A stretch of 64,000 nucleotides of DNA from Actinobacteria bacterium IMCC26207. GTDB taxonomy: Bacteria > Actinomycetota > Acidimicrobiia > Acidimicrobiales > Microtrichaceae. Below the pieces are notes generated by a model. That model was not told where the DNA came from, searched no databases, and saw only the letters and a program-made list of their open reading frames with translations. The stretch covers positions 372,001-436,000 of the forward strand of contig LCZK01000009.1 of the NCBI GenBank assembly GCA_001025035.1. The letters run 5' to 3'. Shown here in pieces: positions 22,625 to 31,156 of this stretch; position 1 is the stretch's first letter; every line of letters begins with the position of its first letter. A program made the translations under genes and the position numbers.

Positions 22625-23764
22625 TCAGGCTGCAGCGCCGTCGAACAGTGCAGCAGCGATGAGTTCCTCGCAGCGTGCAGTGTCATTAAACGAGATCTGC
22701 AACTGCTTGGCACGGCGGAAGTACAACTGGATCTCGTACTCAACCGTAAAGCCCACTCCGCCAAAGATCTGCTGTGCCATTGCGGTGGTGTCGCGGTAGC
22801 TCTTGCAGGTGAACGACTTGGCCATAGGCGCCAAGCTAGAAATTGGCCGACCAACAGAGTGTGCCCAAGCGGCCTCGTGGACGAGCACCTTGCCGCCATC
22901 GATGGAGGTCTTGGAGTCGGCCATATAGTGCGCCAGAGCCTGGAAAGCGCCAAGTGGCTTATCAAACTGCTCGCGGTCTTTGGAGTATTGAACCGTAATC
23001 TCTAGGGCGTGCTCTGCACCGCCGGTTGCCATGGCAGCGGCGAGCACCATGCCCTCCTCCATGACCTTTTCCCAGGTTGCCCAACCAGTTCCGGCTGCGC
23101 CAATACGATTCTGAGCCGAGACTTGAACTCCATCAAAGTCGACTCGGTACTGCGTGTCCGAACTGATGGACATCCGCTGCGAGAGCGTTACCCCGTCAGC
23201 TGTGGGATCGACCAGAAACAGATCGACATCCCCAGCGCCTTCACCGGTGCGGGCGAGCACAACGAGCCGGTCTGCCGAAGATGCAAACTGCACATGCTGT
23301 TTCGTCCCAGTCAGGGTAAATCCTTCGCCGTCATTTACAGCGCGCATCTGCACGCCTCGAGGGCTAAAGCTGTTTTCGGGCTCAAGCCATGCCGGGGTAA
23401 GAATCACTTCACCCTTGGCAATTCTTGGAAGCCAACCGGCTTTTTGCTCCTCGGAGCCCGCTCGCACGATTGCTCCGGCAGAGAGGACACAGCTCACTAG
23501 GTGAGGAGTCGGAGCTAGTGCTCGGCCGATTTCCTCGTACAAGATGACGCCTTCGATCATGGTCATCTCGGAGCCGCCATATTGCTCAGGCAGAAGCAAT
23601 CCAAGCAGATCCAACTCTGCAAGTTGCGCCCACAGTTCGACCGAGTACCCGGTCGGGTCATCCTCGGCAGCGCGCACTTCTTCAAGGGAGGCGTACTGGG
23701 CCAACAGGCCTGCGACCATCTCTCGCAACATGTCTTGTTCTTCTGTGAAATCAAGGTCCAACAT
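22625..23764 (-). CDS. Acyl-CoA dehydrogenase
   Basis: A 379-residue flavoprotein of the acyl-CoA dehydrogenase family. It has the N-terminal helical region (LDFTEEQDMLREMVAGLL), LLPEQYGGSEMTMIEGVILYEEIG, a middle beta domain and the C-terminal helices ending FGGVGFTVEYEIQLYFRRAK. The end pattern with E-Y-x-x-Q-L-Y-x-R-R-A is common in actinobacterial FadE proteins of steroid and side-chain breakdown, which often work as hetero-oligomers. It is last in a minus-strand operon with MaoC-type hydratase, racemase and a second dehydrogenase. Confidence 0.92.
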   Translation of the reverse strand: MLDLDFTEEQDMLREMVAGLLAQYASLEEVRAAEDDPTGYSVELWAQLAELDLLGLLLPEQYGGSEMTMIEGVILYEEIGRALAPTPHLVSCVLSAGAIVRAGSEEQKAGWLPRIAKGEVILTPAWLEPENSFSPRGVQMRAVNDGEGFTLTGTKQHVQFASSADRLVVLARTGEGAGDVDLFLVDPTADGVTLSQRMSISSDTQYRVDFDGVQVSAQNRIGAAGTGWATWEKVMEEGMVLAAAMATGGAEHALEITVQYSKDREQFDKPLGAFQALAHYMADSKTSIDGGKVLVHEAAWAHSVGRPISSLAPMAKSFTCKSYRDTTAMAQQIFGGVGFTVEYEIQLYFRRAKQLQISFNDTARCEELIAAALFDGAAA

Positions 23765-23797
23765 GGAATTTCTGCTTTCTTTGTTCTGGATTGGTGA

Positions 23798-24304
23798 TTA
23801 CGGAACCCACTGCTCGCCTGAACGCGACCAAGGGTTATCTGTTGATGAATCTGGTAGGGCAAGGCGCACCTCGCAGGTGGAGGCAACGACATAGCTTGAA
23901 GGATCCGCTTCAGCAGCGCCTACCGAGAGCGCAACATCGATCGATACCCAGCCACAGCCAGCAGAGTCGGTTGAAACTGCAGTAACTATGGCAGTAAAGA
24001 CCATGCGATGGCCGGGAAAAACCGAGGTCTTCATGCGGAACTTCATGCGACCTAAGCGGGCCCGGGGTCCGGCCCAATCTGTGACGTAACGCTCGAACCA
24101 TGCAGCTTGATTCGGCGTGTTCAAGAAAATGTCTGCCACACCGTTGCGTTCGGTTGCGAACTTGTAGTCATGATGCATGGGTCGCCAGTCACGGCTAGCA
24201 AGCGCACCCAGCACAACAGTGGTCGGCGTCACATCGATTGCTAACTCGGGCAGGGACTGACCGACTGCAACCTGGCCCAACAGGAGTCTCACCTCGGCAG
24301 TCAT
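23798..24304 (-). CDS. MaoC-like (hot-dog) dehydratase subunit
   Basis: A 168-residue hot-dog-fold protein. GALASRDWRPMHHDYKFATE resembles the hydratase-2 motif (Asp followed four residues later by His), and the C-terminal strands end in a Trp-rich tail. With the adjacent FAS1-like subunit it probably forms a heteromeric enoyl-CoA hydratase, as seen for split MaoC pairs in actinobacterial steroid side-chain degradation. The start overlaps the stop of the upstream gene by 4 nt. Confidence 0.8.
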   Translation of the reverse strand: MTAEVRLLLGQVAVGQSLPELAIDVTPTTVVLGALASRDWRPMHHDYKFATERNGVADIFLNTPNQAAWFERYVTDWAGPRARLGRMKFRMKTSVFPGHRMVFTAIVTAVSTDSAGCGWVSIDVALSVGAAEADPSSYVVASTCEVRLALPDSSTDNPWSRSGEQWVP

Positions 24305-24855
24305 GACGCCGCTCCTTCTTGGTCCCGGCGGTAGCCAAACCCGGTATAAGACTCAATGCCGACCAACGCCCCGTGTTGGTTTTTGAACTCAACGTCAATG
24401 ACCCAGAAGCGTCCGGAACCCAGCTTCGTAGTCTTGGGGCCCGAGACTGATTTGAGTACTTGGGAGTTACTGATGCGATCCCCAGCACGGACTGGCTCAT
24501 AGAAAATAATCGTGTTGTCCGTCATCACAGCCTCGGGAAGCTCAAAAATTTTCTTCAGGTCAAAGTGCACCTGCAGAGCGACTTGCTCACCCTCTGCTCC
24601 GGGCTCCCAATAGTGCGGCCGCATCCAGAGTGACAAAGTAGTCGGCGGAAGAATTCGGCCCGAGGTCAACTCTTGAGCCACTGCATCATCCCAAAAAAGT
24701 GGATTGGCATTTTCAGTGGCTGCGAGCGTGTTGTAGGCATAACTGTTTTCCACATCGAACGTGGCAATTTGCAGGTACTGCGACACGCCAATCACCGAAC
24801 TCACTGCAACGGGTAGGTCGGTCAGGTTGCTCTCACTCAGGTTGTTATCGGTCAT
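24301..24855 (-). CDS. FAS1-like / MaoC N-terminal dehydratase subunit
   Basis: A 184-residue protein of the MaoC N-terminal (FAS1-like dehydratase) family. The pattern ATENANPLFWDDAVAQE, then ILPPTTLSLWMRPHYWEP, and IIFYEPVRAGDRISNSQVL is typical. Alone such proteins usually lack one catalytic half; the second subunit is encoded next (24301-24304 overlap). Together they should hydrate an enoyl-CoA made by the neighbouring acyl-CoA dehydrogenases. The gene is itself coupled to the upstream racemase gene by a 4-nt overlap. Confidence 0.8.
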   Translation of the reverse strand: MTDNNLSESNLTDLPVAVSSVIGVSQYLQIATFDVENSYAYNTLAATENANPLFWDDAVAQELTSGRILPPTTLSLWMRPHYWEPGAEGEQVALQVHFDLKKIFELPEAVMTDNTIIFYEPVRAGDRISNSQVLKSVSGPKTTKLGSGRFWVIDVEFKNQHGALVGIESYTGFGYRRDQEGAAS

Positions 24856-26018
24856 GCGATTGCTCCCGATACTTCGAGTTCGGCAATCTCAGATTCAGCC
24901 AAGCCCAGCTGCGTCAAGAGTTCCATGGTGTCACTCACCGCACCATCACGAATTTGGTAGGGCCCATCGGGTGCAACCGTTCCTGCCCATGTGGGCGCAC
25001 TCTGTAAGAACTCTCCTGCTGTATCTGAAACTGCAGAGGCCACGAGACCACGAGCGACATACTGCTCATCGATGACGGCCTCGGCCACGGTGTTGACCGG
25101 TGCAACGCAGGTGTTGGCTGCGCCAAGGATCTCAACCCACTCGTCTCGGGTGCGAGTCGCAAACCGCTGCGCTAGCGCTTCACGAATCTGATCCTGCTGA
25201 TTGTCATCAAGTTGCGCATCTGCAAACTCTCCGAGTTCGAGGAGTTCACATAAGTTCCGCCAGAACTGACCCTCTATGGCACCAACAGAAATGTGTTTTC
25301 CATCGGAGCAGGTGTAGATCTCGTAGCAGGCGTACCTACCCGTCAGGATGTAATGACCGGGGCCCGGTTCGACTCCCGTTGCAAGGTACTCGTCCACATA
25401 GAGCGACATCAGAGCGAAAGCCCCATCGGCAATCGATACATCGAGATAGCTTCCAACACCCGAGGTTGCTCGGCCTAAGAGCGCTGCCATGATGGCCATA
25501 CTCGCTTGCATTCCACCTGCTGCAATATCAGCAACGGTGGCACCGGGTAGCGCTGGCCGGCCGTCGGCTTGGCGGCCCGTGCAATCCAGAAACCCGCTCG
25601 TGGCCAAGTAATTGATGTCATGGCCTGCCCACTGCGACCGCGGTCCTGTTTGCCCAAATCCGCTAGTTGAGCAGTACACGATTCTGGGGTTGCGTTGATT
25701 CACATCCTCGTAGCCAATCCCTAGGCGAGCAACTACGCCTGGCCGGAAAGATTCGATGATCACATCCGCAGTATCAGCCAGCCCTAGAAACGCCTCACGA
25801 CCAGCATCTGCCTTGAGGTCAAACATCGCTCGCTTCATATTGCGGTTACCTGAGTAGGCGTAATACGGGGGCACAATCTGCACTGCGCCAGCGCGAGGCA
25901 CTGCGCCAATCTTGATGACTTCGGCGCCGTAATCAGCCAAGGTCCTTGACGCGCGCGCACCAGGACCCACCGAGGCAAGGTCAAGCACGCGGATATTCTG
26001 CAGCGCTGGTTGGCTCAC
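24852..26018 (-). CDS. CaiB/BaiF family protein, alpha-methylacyl-CoA racemase-like
   Basis: A 388-residue family III CoA-transferase-fold protein. The segment GHDINYLATSG, with the His used as proton acceptor in alpha-methylacyl-CoA racemase, and the following ADIAAGGMQASMAIMAALL with Asp, match the racemase subgroup better than plain CoA-transferases. DTYE-like YACYEIYTCSDGKHISVGAIE is also conserved there. A racemase would fit branched-chain or sterol side-chain degradation, next to two acyl-CoA dehydrogenases. GTG start, 5 bp behind the upstream dehydrogenase stop. Confidence 0.8.
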   Translation of the reverse strand: MSQPALQNIRVLDLASVGPGARASRTLADYGAEVIKIGAVPRAGAVQIVPPYYAYSGNRNMKRAMFDLKADAGREAFLGLADTADVIIESFRPGVVARLGIGYEDVNQRNPRIVYCSTSGFGQTGPRSQWAGHDINYLATSGFLDCTGRQADGRPALPGATVADIAAGGMQASMAIMAALLGRATSGVGSYLDVSIADGAFALMSLYVDEYLATGVEPGPGHYILTGRYACYEIYTCSDGKHISVGAIEGQFWRNLCELLELGEFADAQLDDNQQDQIREALAQRFATRTRDEWVEILGAANTCVAPVNTVAEAVIDEQYVARGLVASAVSDTAGEFLQSAPTWAGTVAPDGPYQIRDGAVSDTMELLTQLGLAESEIAELEVSGAIA

Positions 26019-26023
26019 GTTGC

Positions 26024-27244
26024 TTAGAAGTTTTTGGGTAGGCCTAAACCGCGCCGAGCGATGATGTTCTTCTGGATTTCTGAAGAGCCACCGCCAATGG
26101 TGTCGATCACGGTGTAGCGGTAGGTGGACTCTGATCGTCCTGCCATAGGTGCATCTTCGGTCTTGACGCGAAGCTGGGAGCCGGGGCCGCCAATATCCAT
26201 CGATGCATCTGCGAGTCGTCGTGACAACTCGGTCGCAAAGAGTTTGTACTCGGATGCAATCACTGTTGGCGGCTGGTACTCCTTACCGGCACGAACGAGC
26301 GCTTCAACCTTGACTGCCTCGGCAACAAACTTGAGTCCCATGACTCGCGCCACCTCGGCCTCGGTGTGAAGTGAAGCCATGCGAGAACGAATAACCGGGT
26401 CGTTCTTGAGCGGTTCACCATCACGGACTGTGGTCTGCACGTACTCTGTCAGCAAGTCAAGGCGCTGCTTGATCGGGGCATAAGTAAACATCGTGAAGCG
26501 CTCAAGGTCGAGTGCCTGAGAGATGTACTTGAACCCGTAATTGACCTCGCCCACAACAAACTCATCTGGCACAAAGACGTTGTCGAGCCAGACCTCATTC
26601 GTTCGCTCATCACCCATGGTCCTGATGCCATTGATGGTGATTCCTGGGTCGTCCAACGGAATCAGCATGAGTGAGATACCGAGGTGCTTATTGTCTTGAT
26701 CAGTGCGCACCCCGCACCAGTACCACTCTGCGAAATGTGCCGATGTAGTCCAAGTTTTTTGGCCGTTTACTAACCAGCCGGTCTTGCCATCTTCGTTGGT
26801 GTGCGGCACACCCTTCATGCGCATCGAGGCGGCATCAGAACCGGCGTTGGGCTCGGAATAGCCAACAGCAAACTCAACATCGTTTTCTAGAATCATGGGA
26901 AGGAACATGTCCTTCAGGAAGTCAGATCCGTGAGCGATCAGCGTCTTGCCAATGATGCCCACGCCTTTGCCGATCTGCGGTCCGCCTCGTCCGGCAAGTT
27001 CTTCGTTCAGGATGTACTCGTAGACACCCTCGCCTTCTTGACCGCCGTACTCCGTTGGCCAGGTAATGCCGAGCCACCCCTGATGACCGACCTCTTTCAT
27101 AAAGGCACGGCGTTCTGGAGTATCAACGATTTGCGCCATGTTTTCACGAGTCACATCGAAGATCTCGATGGTGTCGTGATCATCGCAAAAGGCAATGACT
27201 TCTTTGTTGAATGCTTGCTGATCTTCTGAGAACTCGAAATCCAT
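26024..27244 (-). CDS. Acyl-CoA dehydrogenase
   Basis: A 406-residue acyl-CoA dehydrogenase. Visible parts: WLGITWPTEYGGQEGEGVYE, FAVGYSEPNAGSDAASMRMKG (the flavin and substrate-binding stretch), WLVNGQKTWTTSAHFAEW, and the C-terminal IDTIGGGSSEIQKNIIARRGLGLP. It is the first gene of the operon running down to 22625. The shared TCTGACG-N3-CGTCAGA palindrome lies 20-38 nt before its start codon, between it and the TetR gene, so this operon is likely the target of that regulator. Ribosome site GGAGAC is present. Confidence 0.93.
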   Translation of the reverse strand: MDFEFSEDQQAFNKEVIAFCDDHDTIEIFDVTRENMAQIVDTPERRAFMKEVGHQGWLGITWPTEYGGQEGEGVYEYILNEELAGRGGPQIGKGVGIIGKTLIAHGSDFLKDMFLPMILENDVEFAVGYSEPNAGSDAASMRMKGVPHTNEDGKTGWLVNGQKTWTTSAHFAEWYWCGVRTDQDNKHLGISLMLIPLDDPGITINGIRTMGDERTNEVWLDNVFVPDEFVVGEVNYGFKYISQALDLERFTMFTYAPIKQRLDLLTEYVQTTVRDGEPLKNDPVIRSRMASLHTEAEVARVMGLKFVAEAVKVEALVRAGKEYQPPTVIASEYKLFATELSRRLADASMDIGGPGSQLRVKTEDAPMAGRSESTYRYTVIDTIGGGSSEIQKNIIARRGLGLPKNF

Positions 27245-27263
27245 TTTTGTCTCCGAACTTGTT

Positions 27264-27282
27264 ATCTGACGACCCGTCAGAT
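27264..27282. promoter_or_regulatory. TetR-type operator, ATCTGACG-ACC-CGTCAGAT
   Basis: Perfect 8-bp arms with a 3-bp centre. It sits 20-38 nt upstream of the acyl-CoA dehydrogenase start and overlaps the stop codon of the TetR gene (27277-27279). The same core, TCTGACG-N3-CGTCAGA, occurs once more in the window, again just before an operon of acyl-CoA genes (32428-32444), which supports a real operator. Confidence 0.65.
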
Positions 27283-27963
27283 TGTAGTCACAAATCTATC
27301 GGTTTTGCCTAGCGGGCTGTTGTACATGACTCGCGCCATGGCATCTCGCAGTTGCCCGATCGGGACTCCAGACTGTTGTATTCCAGCCTGATGCGCAGCG
27401 ACATGGGACAGCATGGACACCAGCACTACTGCAGTTGCCTCGGGGTCCACCTCTGCAGCCGCAAAGCCCGCTGCACGTTGGCGGGTCAGCACTTCAGTCG
27501 CGGCCACCGTAAAAGTGTTCAAGAGTTGAATCCGGCAGTCCCGGAAGCGCTGATCCCCCTCGAGTGCTGCTAAGTCGATGACAGCCATCAACGCCGAGTG
27601 ATCGGCCCAGAAATCTAGGAATGCATCAGCCACAGCCTCGCAGGCGAGATAGGCATTTTGCCCATGCCAGTTGGCGGCTTTCAAGGGGCGAATCAATCGC
27701 TCGCCACCCTCCCCAACTAGCCGATCAGCTAGTGCCAACAGCGCCGACTCTGCATCTGGGAAGTATTGGTAAAAGGTGGCTGGGGATGTGCCGGCCTCTC
27801 GAGCAATGTCCACCACTTTGAGGTCGCGGTACGAGGTCGTCTCGAGCAGGTCGCTCGTGCATTGCAACAGCCGTTGGCGCGTGGCTATGCCGCGACGGCC
27901 CGGAACTCGGCCGTCAACTGCCCGCAGGTCAGGATTCTCTGAGGGCACCGCAGCGCTAGTCAC
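27277..27963 (-). CDS. TetR-family transcriptional regulator of the acyl-CoA regulon
   Basis: A 228-residue TetR regulator. The DNA-binding domain reads TRQRLLQCTSDLLETTSYRD and IAREAGTSPATFYQYFPDAESALL, ending in the second recognition helix at about residue 65. It lies just downstream of the acyl-CoA dehydrogenase operon promoter region and on the same strand, with its own leaderless-type start (TAGCTT, 7 nt, GTG). It is the best candidate to bind the palindrome at 27264-27282 and 32428-32444 (inference). Confidence 0.9.
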   Translation of the reverse strand: MTSAAVPSENPDLRAVDGRVPGRRGIATRQRLLQCTSDLLETTSYRDLKVVDIAREAGTSPATFYQYFPDAESALLALADRLVGEGGERLIRPLKAANWHGQNAYLACEAVADAFLDFWADHSALMAVIDLAALEGDQRFRDCRIQLLNTFTVAATEVLTRQRAAGFAAAEVDPEATAVVLVSMLSHVAAHQAGIQQSGVPIGQLRDAMARVMYNSPLGKTDRFVTTI

Positions 27964-27970
27964 GGATTAC

Positions 27971-27976
27971 AAGCTA
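27971..27976 (-). promoter_or_regulatory. Minus-10 hexamer TAGCTT, leaderless promoter of the TetR gene
   Basis: TAGCTT lies 7 nt before the GTG start at 27963 on the reverse strand. No ribosome site is present. The box overlaps the last codons of the DUF4112 gene. Confidence 0.4.
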
Positions 27977-28561
27977 GAAGAGTTGCGTGAAAAACCAAAC
28001 CAAAACCCCAATTGCTGCGAACCAAGCCAGAACCGTCAGAAGTAATCCGAAGAAGATCACACCAATCATGAGCGCAAGCACTGCTAGCGATGACCGCCGA
28101 GTAGCCCGTCGGTCAGCTAGGTCTCGCTCCATCAAAACCAAGTTGCGAATGTTGGCCTTGTAGACCATGTCAAAAACTGCACCAGCAAAGGGAATCAGAC
28201 CCACCGTGGCCTCAATCCCTACGTTGATCAGCATCCTCAGCAGCGTGGGAACACTGACACCGGCGGCAACACCGGCAAGGACTACGGCCATGGATAGAGC
28301 TACCCCAGCAGCATCCCCGACAACGGGAACCAAAGTGAGCAGACCGTCAATCCCAACTCGGCGATCAGTAGTTCCCGGCACACGAAAGGCGCTATCAAGA
28401 ATCCAAGCAAGTCGTTCAACCCAACTCGGCAGCGGCCGCGAATTAGGGCGGCCTTTGCTACGGCTTTGGCGTAACTGTTGCATGTCTTCGCTAAATTCAG
28501 CCTGAGTCTGCGGAACCTCGCGGCCCTCAATGGGGCCAACATCACGCGGCTCGGAATTCAC
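27974..28561 (-). CDS. DUF4112-domain membrane protein
   Basis: A 195-residue protein with the DUF4112 signature RLAWILDSAFRVPGTTDRRVGIDGLLTLVPVVGDAAG at about residues 48-85, given here only as fragments LDSAFRVPGT and LVPVVGDAAG. Three or four hydrophobic stretches follow, including a C-terminal double helix. The function is unknown. GTG start. Immediately upstream lie five copies of a 16-bp repeat. Confidence 0.83.
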   Translation of the reverse strand: MNSEPRDVGPIEGREVPQTQAEFSEDMQQLRQSRSKGRPNSRPLPSWVERLAWILDSAFRVPGTTDRRVGIDGLLTLVPVVGDAAGVALSMAVVLAGVAAGVSVPTLLRMLINVGIEATVGLIPFAGAVFDMVYKANIRNLVLMERDLADRRATRRSSLAVLALMIGVIFFGLLLTVLAWFAAIGVLVWFFTQLF

Positions 28562-28574
28562 CGACCCATCTTGT

Positions 28575-28654
28575 CAGTTAATACCGCGCTCAGTTAATGA
28601 AGCGCTCAGTTAATACCGCGCTCAGTTAATACCGCGCTCAGTTAATAAAGCGCT
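28575..28654. repeat. Five tandem copies of a 16-bp unit spanning a stop codon
   Basis: The unit CAGTTAATACCGCGCT occurs at 28575, 28591, 28607, 28623 and 28639; two copies read AATGAAGC or AATAAAGC in the middle. The fifth unit encodes the last residues and part of the TGA stop (28638-28640) of the LLM oxidoreductase gene, so the array seems to have grown from that gene end into the spacer before DUF4112. Confidence 0.93.
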
Positions 28655-29498
28655 CACCGTACGCAGCGATCATCTCTTCTGCGCGGCTCACCTCGGGTGC
28701 AGTCATCCCACCCGAGATCCACGAAGATGTCAGGATTGACGTCACCCCGGCAGCGGCAAGTTCTTCGAGTAAGTCAGTCTTGGGTGCCGCCATGGGTGAC
28801 GCAATGATCTCGAAGGGCTTGTCAGCAGTCCCAGCATCTTCTCGGGCCTGTTGCAACACGGTGCAGTAGTTCAGTAACTCTTCAGGTGAATAGTGCACAC
28901 CAAGCCAGCCATCGCCGATTGTGGCTGCTCTACGGAACGCAATATCGGAGTGACCACCAACATAAATTGGAATCTGCGCCGGCGGGCAGGGTCGCATCTG
29001 CACGGGGGCAAAGTCATAAAATTCCCCGTGGTGTTCAACCATCTCGCCCGTCCAGAGAGCTTTCATGACCTGAATCATTTCTTCCATGCGTTTACCGCGT
29101 TTCGAAAATGGCTGTTCAAGCAGTTCAAACTCTTCTCGCATCCACCCGGCGCCGACACCCAGGCCAATTCGCCCTTCTGAAAGGTACGCGGCCGTGCCAA
29201 TTGACTTCGCTGCAAGAAACGGGTTGCGCGAGGGCAGCACAAACACATTGGTAATAAATCTAAGCGTGGTAGTGACTGCGGCCATTGATGCAATCGCTAC
29301 CCAAGCATCTGGCCAGTCCTCATCGGGGCTGAACAACGGCGTACCGTCGGGCGTGTAGGGATACTTGGATTCGAGCGTGGCAGGAAAGAGCACATGATCC
29401 GATACTGCGACTGAATCGAACCCGGCGGCCTCACAAGCCCGCGCTAGTCGGTTCCACTCCTTTGGCGGAGCACCGATGAGACCATGACAAAACTTCAT
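28638..29498 (-). CDS. LLM class F420-dependent oxidoreductase
   Basis: A 286-residue luciferase-like oxidoreductase. Characteristic stretches: MKFCHGLIGAPPKEW start, GFDSVAVSDHVLFP (substrate and F420 region), RFITNVFVLPSRNPFLAAKS, SEGRIGLGVGAGWMREEFE, and YVGGHSDIAFRRAATIGDGW. It is within the operon of FadD-type ligase and CaiB-type transferase (11 bp behind the ligase), so it may oxidise or reduce an acyl-CoA-linked intermediate. Its stop codon is part of a 16-bp tandem array. Confidence 0.9.
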   Translation of the reverse strand: MKFCHGLIGAPPKEWNRLARACEAAGFDSVAVSDHVLFPATLESKYPYTPDGTPLFSPDEDWPDAWVAIASMAAVTTTLRFITNVFVLPSRNPFLAAKSIGTAAYLSEGRIGLGVGAGWMREEFELLEQPFSKRGKRMEEMIQVMKALWTGEMVEHHGEFYDFAPVQMRPCPPAQIPIYVGGHSDIAFRRAATIGDGWLGVHYSPEELLNYCTVLQQAREDAGTADKPFEIIASPMAAPKTDLLEELAAAGVTSILTSSWISGGMTAPEVSRAEEMIAAYGERFIN

Positions 29499-29509
29499 AC
29501 TTACTACTC

Positions 29510-31156
29510 CTAGGACTCAATTGAGCGAAGCGCACGGTCGCGCAACTCAAACTTCAACACCTTGCCACTCGCATTGAGAGGTAGCTCGTCAACAACTTCG
29601 ACATATTTCGGTGCCTTGAAGTTCGCCATGTTGTCCCGAGCCCAAGAAATAATCTCAGCCGAGTCGGGCATGGTCCCGTTGGTTGCAATCACGTAGGCAT
29701 AGCCCACTTCACCCAAGCGCTCGTCGGGTACGCCAATAACTGCCACTTGGGCAATCTCTGGGTGTAGCAGCAAGAGGCGCTCAATCTCTGCCGGATAAGC
29801 ATTGAACCCGCCAACGATAAACATGTCCTTGATGCGGTCCGTGATGCGCAGGTAGCCATTGGCATCCATCACCCCGACATCGCCAGTACGGAACCAACCA
29901 TCAGAGTCAATGGACTCGGCAGTCTTGGCAGGGTCTTCGAAATAGCCGCTCATGATGTTGTACCCGCGAACGAGCACCTCTCCTGGTTCGGATGCGGGTA
30001 GTTCTGCACCAGTCTCATCGACCACTCGCACTTCCACCCCCGGGTAGGCGCGACCCGAGGTGCTTGCAATGAGTTCAGCGGCGTCTTCGCGCCGACAAGT
30101 CGTAGCAATTCCCGAGGCTTCGGTCATCCCGTATGCAGTGACCACTGTTGCAAACCCCAGCGTGTCTCTCATCTGCTCAACCAGTTCGACAGGAACGACT
30201 GCTGCGCCGGTAACGGCCAGACGAAGTGATGTAGTTCGTTTGGGATCAAACCCCGGGTGATTGAGCAGGCCCTGATAAATCGTCGGAGGTCCGGGCAAGA
30301 CGCTAATACTTTCGGACTCAATGAGGTCAAGGACGACATCGAGATCAAACACTGATACCGGAACCAGCGTCGCACCCGAAATCAACGAGGAGATGATGCC
30401 CGCCTTGTAGCCAAAGGCATGAAAGAAAGGATTGATGACCAGATAGCGATCGGTGTCTTGTAGGCCAACAATTTGAGCCCAGTCGCCGAACGCCCGCAGA
30501 GTCTGGGCGTGGGTCAGCATCACCCCCTTGGGTTGGCCAGTGGTGCCAGAGGTGAACAACAGATCAGACAAATCTTCTCCGGAGATCTGTGCAACCCGGG
30601 CCGTTACGGCGCTTTGATCAGCCGAGTCTTCGTGCTCTGCAATGAATTCATCCAGAGTGCAGGTTTCGGCTGGACTGATCCCCGCGTCACGCAACAGGAC
30701 AATTCTCTCTAACGCTGGCAAATCGCCTTCAGTTGCACGCAGCATCGAGACGTACTCGTTGCCAAGAAAACCCTCGACTGTAAACAGCATCCGAGCGTGA
30801 CTTCGACGCAGGATGTCCGCCGCCTCTAGGCCTTTGTATCGAGTGTTGAGCGGAACCAGAACTGCACCGGCAGATTGCAGCCCCAGCAGGGCCACGATCC
30901 ACTCCCAGCAGTTCGGTGCCCAGATAGCAATGCGATCGCCCTTTTGCACTCCCTCGCTGATGAGCGCTGCGGCAAGTTTGTTCACCCGGTCGAGCAACTC
31001 CGCGTAACTCATCCTCATCACTGGCTCGCAGGAGTGATCTACCACCACTTCCGCGTCGGAACGGTCCTGGGCCACAGAACGGAGCAGCGCAGGAATCGTC
31101 GCATACTGAAGGTCTGCACGCGACCCTTCCTCGGGCATTCCCGGCCGTTCAGTCAT
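29510..31156 (-). CDS. Acyl-CoA ligase, FadD3-like
   Basis: A 548-residue AMP-forming acyl-CoA synthetase. The AMP-binding P-loop LFTSGTTGQPKGVML is at residues 201-215, YGMTEASG follows, and the C-terminal catalytic Lys lies in NASGKVLKFELR. The segment LNTRYKGLEAADILRRSHAR and the length match the FadD3 group of actinobacterial ligases; FadD3 itself activates the steroid C/D-ring propanoate HIP. Specificity here is unproven. The start overlaps the upstream CoA-transferase stop by 4 nt, and both genes are behind the shared TetR operator. Confidence 0.85.
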   Translation of the reverse strand: MTERPGMPEEGSRADLQYATIPALLRSVAQDRSDAEVVVDHSCEPVMRMSYAELLDRVNKLAAALISEGVQKGDRIAIWAPNCWEWIVALLGLQSAGAVLVPLNTRYKGLEAADILRRSHARMLFTVEGFLGNEYVSMLRATEGDLPALERIVLLRDAGISPAETCTLDEFIAEHEDSADQSAVTARVAQISGEDLSDLLFTSGTTGQPKGVMLTHAQTLRAFGDWAQIVGLQDTDRYLVINPFFHAFGYKAGIISSLISGATLVPVSVFDLDVVLDLIESESISVLPGPPTIYQGLLNHPGFDPKRTTSLRLAVTGAAVVPVELVEQMRDTLGFATVVTAYGMTEASGIATTCRREDAAELIASTSGRAYPGVEVRVVDETGAELPASEPGEVLVRGYNIMSGYFEDPAKTAESIDSDGWFRTGDVGVMDANGYLRITDRIKDMFIVGGFNAYPAEIERLLLLHPEIAQVAVIGVPDERLGEVGYAYVIATNGTMPDSAEIISWARDNMANFKAPKYVEVVDELPLNASGKVLKFELRDRALRSIES

